The notes under the pieces: generated by a model
What the model saw: only the letters and a program-made list of their open reading frames with translations
Databases searched by the model: none
Told to the model about the DNA's origin: nothing
Shown here: one piece after another, positions 55,474-63,957 of the stretch
How positions within the stretch are numbered: the first letter of the stretch is position 1
Layout: each line of letters opens with the position of its first letter
Made by a program: the position numbers and the translations under genes
Assembly: GCF_004769235.1 (NCBI RefSeq)
Contig: NZ_RQFG01000005.1
Span: 1,458,794 to 1,522,793 of the forward strand
Length of the DNA stretch: 64,000 nucleotides
Reading direction: 5' to 3'
DNA from: Leptospira kanakyensis
Lineage (GTDB): Bacteria; Spirochaetota; Leptospiria; Leptospirales; Leptospiraceae

Positions 55474-55831
55474 AGGTGGAGGAATTAGAATCGAAATAAG
55501 GATTTGGTCAAGTGGGATTTGGGTGTTTGGGTGTACAGGATTGGATATGAGTATCCCCGCCCGATTGGAGGGTGGGGAACTAGACCCGCCTCCCAATGAG
55601 TTCCAAATATCACAATCCTTTGAAAAAGGAAATTTCTTTCCAAAACCTAAAAATTTTTAGTTTGGGAAAGTTCATATTTCTCTCTGTTTGGGTCCTGTTT
55701 GTATTTGGTTTTTCCCGCCACCGATCGCAGTGGAAATCCTTTCCCGAAGGGAAAGATTGGAACGGAGAGCGGGATCGCTTTTTAGTGTTGATTAGGGTTT
55801 ACGAATCAATTGCGAGGCACCCAATCATCAA
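55474..55831. other. 358-base intergenic region carrying a palindromic repeat
   Basis: It contains the stem-loop repeat described separately (55564-55615). A 96-codon plus-strand frame (55596-55886) runs through the rest and into the next gene antisense; it has a hydrophobic stretch but no recognisable family and starts inside the repeat, so it is not called. Promoters for the leftward cytochrome gene are expected here. Confidence 0.5.
55564..55615 (+). repeat. Palindromic dispersed repeat, copy 1
   Basis: ATTGGAGGGTGGG (55564-55576) and CCCGCCTCCCAAT (55585-55597) form a 13-position stem with one mismatch and two G-T pairs around the loop GAACTAGA. Bases 55573-55598 are identical to the reverse complement of 63975-64000, and 12 of the next 17 bases also match without gaps. 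Confidence 0.75.
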
Positions 55832-57139
55832 CTATAGGTTGTTAGGGTATGGCATTGTGACGAATCCTTTAAAACCATCTTGGTAAACGGCTAGGTATAA
55901 TTTTTCTTTTCCTGGAACAACAACGATGATATAGGAGAATAAACTTCCGTCGTGGACTGCGTAGTATATCGGATTTTTTCCGTTAGGTGATAGTGCGATG
56001 ATACTTGTTTTTTTAGATACTGGTTGTAATTTTTCAGGGATGTAGAGGACAAGCCGTTTCCAAAATGGATGTTTGTGTAGCCATGTAATGAGTTTGGATC
56101 TTTCTACGGGGATGGCTATCCAAATCCGTCCGTTTGGATCTCTGTCCATACCGTCAGGAAATCCAGGAAGGCCGTCGATGACTAGTTCGTCTTTTCCTGA
56201 TTTATCGCCGCTTAAGTGTAATCGAATGAGTCTGGATTTTGAAAGTTCATTGAGCAAGATAGAAGATTCGAATTCATTTTCTTTTTCTGAATATTCTAAT
56301 AAAATACCATCTAAGTATGTGTATTGGTGTGCGATCAAACTTGCAGTGTTATCTTTTAAATCATATTTCCAAAGATGTCCATTCCGTCCTAAAGTGAGAA
56401 CTTCTTGTTTTGATTGTATGCTGACTCCTAGGATTGAGTTTGGATGATCATAAGGTTCTGTGAAATAGATTCTTTCTCCGTCTTTACTAATAGCCAAGTC
56501 GTCCGCTTTTTCCACATTTCGGCTGTTAGTGCTATTTAACTCGCTAATTGGAATTTTAGTTTCCTTACCTTTGGAATAAAAAATACCAATTTGACCATTG
56601 GATGGTTCTTTTGTTTTGTCTACAAGGGGAACTCGTGTGCCGATCTTACGAATTTGTTTTGTGGAGATAGTCAATTCGTAAATTCCTGGTGATTCGTTTA
56701 TGTTACTTTCATGTTGTTTTCCTCGAGACAAACACATATAAATGATATCTTGATTTTTTGGATGAAACACCATACCGCCAGGTAGAAGTGGAGTTTTTAC
56801 AAAAGGTTCCGCTAGGTTAGTGGTTAGATCAACTTTCCAAATCCATCCATCAATGGAAGCAACAAAGGCTCTCCCTAAATTCTCTTGTAGGAGGATTTCA
56901 TCTTGGGCTGGTAAATTTGATCCATCAATTGTTACATTTTGTTTGATGGGATCACCTTCGGATTTGATTGATTCTATAGAAGTGTTGTAAGGAAGGTCAA
57001 CAGGCCCTTTGATTTGATTTTTAAAATATTCTTCTGGTGTTCTACAGGAAAATAAAATCAAAAATACAAAAAGTATAAATACGGAAATGGAGTTTCGAAC
57101 ATTTTGGAATGATGGAAAGTTTATAATGAATTTGTTCAT
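55832..57139 (-). CDS. SMP-30/strictosidine-synthase-like lipoprotein, copy 2
   Basis: 435 residues. Lipoprotein signal (FILFVFLILFSC, lipobox LFSC). A six-bladed propeller of the SMP-30/gluconolactonase type is read from ARRANGED blades GRAFVASIDGWIWKVDLTTN, DDLAISKDGERIYFTEPYDH, LPGFPDGMDRDPNGRIWIAI and NGKNPIYYAVHDGSLFSYII. Family members hydrolyse lactones or esters with a calcium-bound Asp/Asn/Glu site. ATG 57139 has AGGTGA upstream; an in-frame GTG at 57151 overlaps the paralogue. It is a clear tandem duplicate of the next gene upstream. Confidence 0.8.
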   Translation of the reverse strand: MNKFIINFPSFQNVRNSISVFILFVFLILFSCRTPEEYFKNQIKGPVDLPYNTSIESIKSEGDPIKQNVTIDGSNLPAQDEILLQENLGRAFVASIDGWIWKVDLTTNLAEPFVKTPLLPGGMVFHPKNQDIIYMCLSRGKQHESNINESPGIYELTISTKQIRKIGTRVPLVDKTKEPSNGQIGIFYSKGKETKIPISELNSTNSRNVEKADDLAISKDGERIYFTEPYDHPNSILGVSIQSKQEVLTLGRNGHLWKYDLKDNTASLIAHQYTYLDGILLEYSEKENEFESSILLNELSKSRLIRLHLSGDKSGKDELVIDGLPGFPDGMDRDPNGRIWIAIPVERSKLITWLHKHPFWKRLVLYIPEKLQPVSKKTSIIALSPNGKNPIYYAVHDGSLFSYIIVVVPGKEKLYLAVYQDGFKGFVTMPYPNNL

Positions 57140-57143
57140 TTTA

Positions 57144-58394
57144 CTATTCACCTAACTTTAAGCTATCGGTAGGTATGGAATATAGTCCTCTAGAGTTTGT
57201 GTCAAAGGATGGAAAATAAAGAGAGTTTAAATTGGGAACCACTACTGAGATATCTTTGATTTTGGAACCATCATGCATTGAATAGTATAATGTTTTTTTG
57301 CCGGATGGATCGAGTAAAAGGATTCCTGTTTTTTTTGCGATGGGAAGGATTCGTTGTGGAATCGATAATAGAAATGGTTTTAGCCATGGGTTGTTGTGAA
57401 CAAAATTGATAAGTCCCGAACGTGGTTTGATGATACCAACCCAAATTCTACCTAATGTATCTCGTTCTAAACCATCAGCCAATCCAGGAAGATTTTCGAA
57501 TAAAATTTCGAAGCTTCCTTCTTGTTTACCACTGATGTTTGCTTTGATGATTCTGAACTTTGTTGTTTCAGTGATGATGACTGATTCTTCTGCAGAAGCA
57601 GAATGATCGGCAATGACGATACCATCAATAAAAGTAAATCCATTCATGATGAGAGAAACTGTATTTTGTTTTCTATCATACATCCAAAGTTTGCCATGAG
57701 GATAAAGTCCAATCGCTTCGGGAACGGCACCACTTCCCATTGCTGCATTAGGTCTTTCAAATGGTTCTGAAATATAGATTCGATTTCCATCCTTAGATAC
57801 GGCGAGATCATTACATAAAGAGAAAGGTCTTGCATTGGACTCGTTTAATTCTTTAAGAGAGAAGGTCGGTCGTTTTGCCTTTGGATAAACCGTTTCAAAA
57901 TCTGATTTTTCTAATTTAGGTAAATTGAGTAATAGAGGAACTACAGATTTTGTTTTGATATTGATTTCATATAAACCAACACGATTGGTTTCATCATAAC
58001 TAACTCCACCAAGTCTTGAAGCACAAGCGAGTATGGATTCATTGGATTTGTTTGAAAATTGTAAGCCTGCTGGATTCACGGGAGGTTTAACCCAAGCTTC
58101 GGCTGCATTTGTTTTGAAATCTAATTTCCAAACCCAACCATCCATTCCGGACGCATAAGCGATTTGATTTTTGTTATCGAAGATTAGATCGTCATGACCA
58201 GGTAACTCAGGAAAGTCGATTTTTAAATGGTTCAAAAAAGGATCTGGTTTACTTACTTCTAAAATAGAATCAGGGACCTTTCCTAGTTTATAGGCTTCTC
58301 CAATTTTGATATTACCGGAATTACATCCAATGAATAGAAAAAAGATAATTGAGTAGATACAATAAATAGTGTTTATAGAGAATAAAGATTTCAT
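57144..58394 (-). CDS. SMP-30/strictosidine-synthase-like lipoprotein, copy 1
   Basis: 416 residues. Lipoprotein signal (YSIIFFLFIGC, lipobox LFIGC). The propeller motifs match the neighbouring paralogue: QIAYASGMDGWVWKLDFKTN, NDLAVSKDGNRIYISEPFER, LPGLADGLERDTLGRIWVGI and DPSGKKTLYYSMHDGSKIKD. Periplasmic lactone or ester hydrolysis is the family's usual role; the substrate is unknown. The ATG overlaps the M24 peptidase stop by four bases, so the three genes form one operon downstream of an AraC regulator. Confidence 0.8.
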   Translation of the reverse strand: MKSLFSINTIYCIYSIIFFLFIGCNSGNIKIGEAYKLGKVPDSILEVSKPDPFLNHLKIDFPELPGHDDLIFDNKNQIAYASGMDGWVWKLDFKTNAAEAWVKPPVNPAGLQFSNKSNESILACASRLGGVSYDETNRVGLYEINIKTKSVVPLLLNLPKLEKSDFETVYPKAKRPTFSLKELNESNARPFSLCNDLAVSKDGNRIYISEPFERPNAAMGSGAVPEAIGLYPHGKLWMYDRKQNTVSLIMNGFTFIDGIVIADHSASAEESVIITETTKFRIIKANISGKQEGSFEILFENLPGLADGLERDTLGRIWVGIIKPRSGLINFVHNNPWLKPFLLSIPQRILPIAKKTGILLLDPSGKKTLYYSMHDGSKIKDISVVVPNLNSLYFPSFDTNSRGLYSIPTDSLKLGE

Positions 58395-59278
58395 AATGTT
58401 TCCTTTCTTGCTTTGTATTTATTTACATGCGGAACGTCGTCGTCTAACCAGTAGGCTTTATCTTTTTCTACAACTAAGATTTCTTCAAATTTAAAACCGA
58501 CTTTTCCCCTTCCTAAATGCGGTTCTATGGCCCAAAGTCCAACCTTATCTCCTTCATGATCAGGAGTTAATAGTTCTGGTAAAACTTTGTGTGTTAAAAA
58601 TTCATAGGATCCTTGTAAACTAAACCAACTTGCAAAACTAATTGGCAACAAAGGAAAAGAAATATTGGGAAGGTTTACTTTATAAACACGATGGCCTAGC
58701 ACTGCAAAAAGATACAACGCATGTACATTATCGAAACCAGATTTTTTTGCGTCGGAATCAATTTTCCACCAAATTTCAGAAGGAGTCATCGATGAACTAA
58801 AATAGTTTGGAATTTCTTTTCGAAGTTGTAATAAATAATCCATACCTTTATCAAGTTCAGAATTTTTGATTAGCGATGATGAATATCCGATATCACCTAT
58901 GTAACCATCTACCACAGGGGAAACGTCTAGAATAAAAGATTCTTCTTCTTTTAAAATTTTTTTGCCGGGATGGAATTGAGTGAATCGTTTGTATCCATCG
59001 AATCTTGCGTGTTCGCCGAACCAAGCAAATGGTCTATGTAAAAAAACTTTAACTCCATGATCCCGTAAAAATTCATCCATACGTTTGGCGGTTTGTTTTT
59101 CTGTCCAACCGGGAACCATTTCTTTTTCAACTGTGGTAACACAATCATAAGCAAGTTTTTGAGCTTTTAAAAAGCCGGCTTTCTGTTCTGGTGTAGGAAT
59201 TCTGATTGATTCAGAATTTAATTTTGAAAATTTCGAGGAGAGTTTGGAATACAATCCTCTTTCTTGGGTTAAGGGCAT
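58391..59278 (-). CDS. M24-family metallopeptidase (Xaa-Pro peptidase-like)
   Basis: 295 residues, cytoplasmic. The pita-bread fold's metal ligands are seen: ILDVSPVVDGYIGDIGYS (two Asp), LGHRVYKVN (His), WAIEPHLG (Glu) and KFEEILVVE (Glu). WFGEHARFDGY provides the His near the active site. It lacks the N-terminal creatinase domain, so it is of the short type. It may be a peptidase or a non-peptidase hydrolase such as a creatinase-like enzyme. First gene of the three-gene operon with the SMP-30-like lipoproteins. Confidence 0.82.
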   Translation of the reverse strand: MPLTQERGLYSKLSSKFSKLNSESIRIPTPEQKAGFLKAQKLAYDCVTTVEKEMVPGWTEKQTAKRMDEFLRDHGVKVFLHRPFAWFGEHARFDGYKRFTQFHPGKKILKEEESFILDVSPVVDGYIGDIGYSSSLIKNSELDKGMDYLLQLRKEIPNYFSSSMTPSEIWWKIDSDAKKSGFDNVHALYLFAVLGHRVYKVNLPNISFPLLPISFASWFSLQGSYEFLTHKVLPELLTPDHEGDKVGLWAIEPHLGRGKVGFKFEEILVVEKDKAYWLDDDVPHVNKYKARKETL

Positions 59279-59362
59279 TGATTTTTCTTTTCCTTGGTAG
59301 AAAAAGAGAATAACAAATTATAAATATCTCTGCTTGAATGATTCCGGTATTATTGCAAATTA

Positions 59363-60157
59363 TTAAAGAATTTCGTTTGGTTCACAGAAGCGAACTTCTG
59401 CTGTTTTGAGATGTCCAAAAAATAAAGAAGGGATAAATCCAAAATTTTCTTTGAATGTTCTAGAAAAATGAGCCGAATCGGAAAAACCTGCTGCATGAGC
59501 CGCGTCAGTCAGATTATTGCCAGCTTTTAATTCTTTGACTGCTCGTAGAATTCTCACCCATAACAAATACCTTCGCAGTGGAATTCCTAAATTTTCTTTA
59601 AACAAACGGATCAATCTATCTTCTGAAATGGAAAAATCTTTTCCAATTTCTTTCATCCGAATGCTATTTGGAATTTCCATTCTAATTTTTTGAGCAATTT
59701 TTTGAATTCTTGGATCAATGTTTGTTTCCAAAGTATCAAATGGGTAAACAGTTCTTAGTAAGCTTAATTGAAGTTTGGTGGCTTCCGTATCATTTAAATC
59801 ACCATAATAAAGTGCCTTAAGAGAATCCATTAAAGGTAAAAAATTTTGTATGTCTAAATGTTTGACTTCACCTGAAGATATATGTTTTGAGATAGAACCA
59901 AATTCGTAAGTTTCTGGATCTATCAGTAATGCGACCATTTCCACTCCAGGCGAAATAGTTCTGTGATGAGTGTTGGGGCCAACAAGTGCGACTCGGTAAA
60001 ATTGTTTACCCAAATCTGTTTCGATCATGATTTCTTTTTCTAAAGAAATGGCGAGTGTGGCAGCATAATGGGAATGAAAATCGGTCTGCATATTGTTTGT
60101 TGCAAACATCACACGACTATTCCATAAATAAAGTATGCTTTTGCTTTCAGACTCCAT
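59363..60157 (-). CDS. AraC-family transcriptional regulator
   Basis: 264 residues. The N-terminal cupin-like sensor (about 1-130, FHSHYAATLAISLEKEIMIE) is followed by two helix-turn-helix units (about 165-255): IRMKEIGKDFSISEDRLIRL and LTDAAHAAGFSDSAHFSRTF with the conserved FSRTFKENFGFIPS. It lies 84 bases upstream of the M24/SMP-30 operon on the same strand and is its most likely regulator. The effector is unknown. Confidence 0.9.
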   Translation of the reverse strand: MESESKSILYLWNSRVMFATNNMQTDFHSHYAATLAISLEKEIMIETDLGKQFYRVALVGPNTHHRTISPGVEMVALLIDPETYEFGSISKHISSGEVKHLDIQNFLPLMDSLKALYYGDLNDTEATKLQLSLLRTVYPFDTLETNIDPRIQKIAQKIRMEIPNSIRMKEIGKDFSISEDRLIRLFKENLGIPLRRYLLWVRILRAVKELKAGNNLTDAAHAAGFSDSAHFSRTFKENFGFIPSLFFGHLKTAEVRFCEPNEIL

Positions 60158-60216
60158 TTTGAATCCTCGTATTTAGAAAAGAAAGTAGTAACAGCGTAAA
60201 ACTAATAACTCATCTT

Positions 60217-60639
60217 TCATGATTTTTTCGAGATCGTTTTTTTTGGATGGGTAGTCTTTTTTTTTTGAGTTTTTTTCTTAGTTTTTTCTAAATTCTCAGC
60301 AACTCTAAATTTAACAATTTTTTTGATCAAAACATAGGGAATCGGTTCACTTAACGGAAATTGAATGGAACCTTTTCCAAATTTATATTTTGAAATTTCT
60401 TTTTGGAAGGCAATGTTCCCTGAAGGAAGAGCATAAAATCCTATATGTTTTGCATATGCTGCAAAATGAACTAAAATTCCATTCAACGCAAATGTTGGCA
60501 TTGCGTAACTGATGATTTCCTTTGCTTCTGGTGCTTCTTTTTGAATTGTACTTCGAATTTTCTGAAGGATGATTTGAACATCCTTCGGAAAATTTTCTAT
60601 ATATTCATCGATTGATTTAGGAATCTTAGTCGATTTCAT
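60217..60639 (-). CDS. DUF1801/YdhG-family protein
   Basis: 140 residues. DUF1801 pattern: IDEYIENFPKDVQIILQKIR, EAKEIISYAMPTFALNG, YAKHIGFYALPSG and FGKGSIQFPLSEPIP. Relatives include YdhG, listed as an iron chaperone, but the function is not settled. The C-terminal 25 residues are Lys-rich (KTKKKTQKKKTTHPKK). It follows the MATE gene by 12 bases, likely co-transcribed. Confidence 0.85.
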   Translation of the reverse strand: MKSTKIPKSIDEYIENFPKDVQIILQKIRSTIQKEAPEAKEIISYAMPTFALNGILVHFAAYAKHIGFYALPSGNIAFQKEISKYKFGKGSIQFPLSEPIPYVLIKKIVKFRVAENLEKTKKKTQKKKTTHPKKTISKKS

Positions 60640-60651
60640 ACTGAATTAGTT

Positions 60652-62043
60652 TTAAACCTTGGCTTGTTTCCAACTTCCTTTTGTGAACAACCAAAGAGTG
60701 TATACGCCTACAGAAGATTCTGAAATCATGATTGCCCAGAATACACCTGTAGGACCAAAAGCTAAGTGTTTTCCTAAGAGATAAGCCAATGGAATTTGAA
60801 TCACCCAAAAGAAGATCACATTGATTTTTGTGGGAGTGATGGTGTCACCGGCTCCATTAAATGCCTGACCTGCAGCCATCCACCATGCATAGATAAAGTA
60901 AGAATAAGATACAATTTGTAACCATTCTCCACCGATCCTAATGACTTCTTTGTCAGTAGAAAAAATTGCGATTAAGTTCTCACTCCACAAGAAATAAATG
61001 ATAGAAACAATGATCAAATAACCCATGTTACAGAATCCTGTAAACCATACTGATTGTTCTGCGCGCTCTGGTTTTCCAGCTCCAAGGTTTTGACCTACTA
61101 AGGTTGCCACTGCATTGGACATCCCCCAAGAAGGCATCATGGTAAACATCATGGTTCGCATTGCGATGGTGGCTCCAGCAACGGTTTGGCTTCCAAACTC
61201 GGAAAGGATTCTCATAATAAAAATCCATGATGTCATTCCCACAATCATCTGGCCAATTCCACCAAGGGAAGTTTTTAATAAACCTTGGATCGTCTCCCAT
61301 TCAATTTTTAGGTGTGATTTAAGAATTTTTATATGTTTTCCACCTTGGAATAACAACCACAATTGAAATAATACACCGATCCCACGACCAAGGTTTGTGG
61401 CAATGGCTGCACCTGTGATTCCGTATGCAGGAATTGGGCCCCATCCAAAAATTAGAATAGGATCTAAAACTATGTTTAGTCCATTAGAAATCCACAATAC
61501 TCTCATCGAAATTGCGGCATCTCCTGCACCACGAAATACTGCATTGATGAGAAATAATAAAACAACTACGATATTTCCACCTAACATCCATTGCATATAG
61601 TGGTAACCTTCTGTCAGTACCCATTCATCTCCACCCATCAGCGCCAAAAGTTCTTTTGAGAAAAATATACCGGCGATGGCAAAGGGGATGGAAGCAATGA
61701 TCGCAATCCAAATGGATTGGACTGCTGCAACTCCTGCTTTATCCTTTTCTTTTTCTCCGATCCTTCTTGCAACAATTGCCGTGACAGAAAAAGAGAGACC
61801 CATTGCTACAGAATACAATAGGAATAAATAAGTTTCCGTAAGACCAACTGTTGCAACAGCAGAGGCACCTAATGCACTCACAAAATAAATGTCCACAACG
61901 GCAAATACAGATTCTAATACAAGCTCCAATACCATCGGAACTGAAAGGAGGAATAGCGCCTTACGAATGCTAACCTCTGTATAGTCTTCTTCTGAGCCGG
62001 CAAGAGCCTTCTTTAAATCATTCCATAAACTCGCGCTTGTCAT
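60652..62043 (-). CDS. MATE-family multidrug efflux transporter
   Basis: 463 residues with 12 helices in two halves. Typical segments are FLLSVPMVLELVLESVFAVV, FVSALGASAVATVGLTE, and in the second half MPSWGMSNAVATLVGQNLGA. MATE proteins export cationic compounds using H+ or Na+. The ATG at 62043 forms an ATGA overlap with the small membrane gene's stop and has AGGA upstream, so it was preferred to the ATG at 62061. Confidence 0.9.
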   Translation of the reverse strand: MTSASLWNDLKKALAGSEEDYTEVSIRKALFLLSVPMVLELVLESVFAVVDIYFVSALGASAVATVGLTETYLFLLYSVAMGLSFSVTAIVARRIGEKEKDKAGVAAVQSIWIAIIASIPFAIAGIFFSKELLALMGGDEWVLTEGYHYMQWMLGGNIVVVLLFLINAVFRGAGDAAISMRVLWISNGLNIVLDPILIFGWGPIPAYGITGAAIATNLGRGIGVLFQLWLLFQGGKHIKILKSHLKIEWETIQGLLKTSLGGIGQMIVGMTSWIFIMRILSEFGSQTVAGATIAMRTMMFTMMPSWGMSNAVATLVGQNLGAGKPERAEQSVWFTGFCNMGYLIIVSIIYFLWSENLIAIFSTDKEVIRIGGEWLQIVSYSYFIYAWWMAAGQAFNGAGDTITPTKINVIFFWVIQIPLAYLLGKHLAFGPTGVFWAIMISESSVGVYTLWLFTKGSWKQAKV

Positions 62044-62420
62044 TTTGAATTTTCCTGCCATAGATAAATTTTACCGCCTAAGTAAGAAATTGGTAGAGTT
62101 AGGAATACGAGAGACCAAGCATACCACCAAGGCCCCAAGTGGCCGGCAAAAACGGCTCCAGTAATTCCTAACACGAGTCCAATCCCACCTAAAACAAAAG
62201 AGTGAAACATTGGATTTTTTGGTGCTAGTTTTGCTGCTAAGTAACAACCAAAGACACTGAAAACAATTCGATAACCTAACACAAATAAAACCATGGGTGT
62301 TGATACAAATAAATTGTCGTAAGGTATGATTCCTGCAATTTTTAAAATTGTATCTGCTAAGACGGAAAGTATCACGTTGGAAAAGAATCCAGCGAGAACG
62401 GCGATAAAACTTTTTAACAT
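62040..62420 (-). CDS. Small membrane protein upstream of the MATE transporter
   Basis: 126 residues with four helices (about 3-24, 40-62, 72-92, 98-116). A YRIVFSVFGCYLAAKLAPKN signature and SYLGGKIYLW end are seen. No family name recognised. Translationally coupled to the transporter gene by an ATGA overlap, so it may assist it or simply share its regulation. Confidence 0.7.
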   Translation of the reverse strand: MLKSFIAVLAGFFSNVILSVLADTILKIAGIIPYDNLFVSTPMVLFVLGYRIVFSVFGCYLAAKLAPKNPMFHSFVLGGIGLVLGITGAVFAGHLGPWWYAWSLVFLTLPISYLGGKIYLWQENSK

Positions 62421-62528
62421 ATTGATAAATTTCCTTTAAAATCGATTGTTCCAGCGAAATTGATTTTTACCTTACATAGAAGTTTGGTAAAAAATTTCTT
62501 TAATTTAATCCTTCGCAAAAAGATTGTT

Positions 62529-63506
62529 TTATAAAGAATTAGCTTTCTTATCTAAATATAGATTGAGTCTTGAAAGTGTTTCTTTTCCACCTTCAATTGC
62601 CCCAATACCTAACTTTGCATTTCGAACGTTTGTATCAGAAAAAGCCATTTGCATCTTAATGACAGTACGGTTCGGTTCGAGAACTATAAGAAATATCTTC
62701 ACTAAAAAATCATCTTTTTTATTTGCATTACCTGATCCATGTGCGTATTCCATGTAATCGAATTGTCTAATTTCTTTGTATTCGATCACATTTGGGTAGT
62801 TTGTCCCATCAGGCCCGAGCATATTAAAAATCCATTTTCCACCAACACGAAAGTCTTTTGATTGCGTAGTCGTTTTGAATCCGTTAGGCCCCCACCATTG
62901 GCCTACTGACTCTGAATCTGCAAATGCATTGAATACTAATTCTTGTGGATGATTTAAAATTTTTTCTATGTAAATTTCGTTGGATTTTGGAAGAGCATTT
63001 TCATCTAACTTTTCAAAACTTTCTGACCAACCTTCTTTCATTCCCGATTTTGCAAAACCATCACGAATTTGGTTGTTTGCGAATTCAGTTACGAGAATGA
63101 CTTTTGTTTTACCATCAGTTTCTTCGAATAATACTCTTAATTTCGAATTTAAGAGTTCTTTATTACCAATAGGGCCTGTTAATTTTTGAATTTCATTGAC
63201 CCATTCGTCTGGATGTTCATCAACTAAATCACTGATGACAAAACTTTGGAAGGGAGTAATTTCTAAAAATTTTCCAATAATAGGATAATCTACTCCATCA
63301 GGAGATCGCATAACAATTCTATACGATCCGCCCACCTTAAAATCAAATTCGACAGTCGGGTTTGTAAATCCTTTAGGTCCCCACCATTTTGAAATATGTA
63401 AAGGGTTTGTCCAAACTTCCCAAACTAATTGGATTGGAGCATCAAACAATCGTTCGATACGAACTATATTTTCTTCTAAAGTAAGAATTGATTCTGATTT
63501 AAACAT
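62529..63506 (-). CDS. Tandem AHSA1/SRPBCC-domain protein
   Basis: 325 residues with two START-like domains (about 10-165 and 175-320). Each repeats IERLFDAPIQLVWEVWTNPL / IEKILNHPQELVFNAFADSE, then W(W)GP.GF, FKVGGSYRIVM / FRVGGKWIFNM and a helix at the end. The helix-grip fold binds hydrophobic ligands. The protein is coupled to the ArsR gene one base upstream, a pairing common in bacteria. A fused doublet is less usual than two single proteins. Confidence 0.87.
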   Translation of the reverse strand: MFKSESILTLEENIVRIERLFDAPIQLVWEVWTNPLHISKWWGPKGFTNPTVEFDFKVGGSYRIVMRSPDGVDYPIIGKFLEITPFQSFVISDLVDEHPDEWVNEIQKLTGPIGNKELLNSKLRVLFEETDGKTKVILVTEFANNQIRDGFAKSGMKEGWSESFEKLDENALPKSNEIYIEKILNHPQELVFNAFADSESVGQWWGPNGFKTTTQSKDFRVGGKWIFNMLGPDGTNYPNVIEYKEIRQFDYMEYAHGSGNANKKDDFLVKIFLIVLEPNRTVIKMQMAFSDTNVRNAKLGIGAIEGGKETLSRLNLYLDKKANSL

Positions 63507-63507
63507 T

Positions 63508-63861
63508 TTAGTTTTTCCCTTTTGATTTTTGTAATTCTATTAAGTAGGCATCCAAACGATCTAATCGTTCTTCCCATAATTTTTTGTATTGTTCCAACCA
63601 TTCGTTGGCTTCCTTTAGAGCTTCCACCTTCAACCGACAAGGTCTGAATTGGGCCGCTTTACCTTTTTCGATTAAACCAGCTTTTTCCAAAACTTTTAGG
63701 TGTTTGGAAATTCCGGGTAAACTCATCTGGAAAGGTTCCGCTAGTTGTATCACTGTGGCCTCTCCCGAGACCAATTGCATGAGGATCTTTCGGCGGGTGG
63801 GGTCTGCCAGCGCCTGGAAAGTTGCATTTAAAGTTTCTTCGGAATCTAGTAATTTAACCAT
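63508..63861 (-). CDS. ArsR-family transcriptional repressor
   Basis: 117 residues. Winged helix: NATFQALADPTRRKILMQLV, VIQLAEPFQMSLPGISKHLK, VLEKAGLIEKGKAAQFRPCR. There is no CxC metal site in the recognition helix, so it is not an arsenic or cadmium sensor of the classical type; this branch usually controls an adjacent AHSA1 gene. The ATG at 63861 was chosen because the upstream TTG at 63912 lies within a TTGACA promoter-like element and the operator. Confidence 0.9.
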   Translation of the reverse strand: MVKLLDSEETLNATFQALADPTRRKILMQLVSGEATVIQLAEPFQMSLPGISKHLKVLEKAGLIEKGKAAQFRPCRLKVEALKEANEWLEQYKKLWEERLDRLDAYLIELQKSKGKN

Positions 63862-63867
63862 GTAGCT

Positions 63868-63912
63868 AATTAACCTTTTGGTTAAATTGAGGGGAGGGAT
63901 AGATTTTGTCAA
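63868..63912 (-). promoter_or_regulatory. Promoter and palindromic operator of the ArsR/AHSA1 operon
   Basis: TTAACC-TTTT-GGTTAA (63870-63885) is a perfect inverted repeat just upstream of the ATG. TTGACA (63912-63907 on the minus strand) is a consensus -35 element; the -10 would fall next to or within the palindrome. A further TTAACC half-site overlaps the start codon (63854-63859). Autorepression is inferred. Confidence 0.5.
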
Positions 63913-63957
63913 GGGGATTTTTGGGTTGGGGAAGATCTACTCGCGAAACTGAGCAAG

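Noticed and set aside
55596..55886. 96-codon plus-strand frame between the cytochrome and SMP-30 genes
   Set aside because: It begins in the dispersed repeat, has no recognisable family, and its end is antisense to a real gene.
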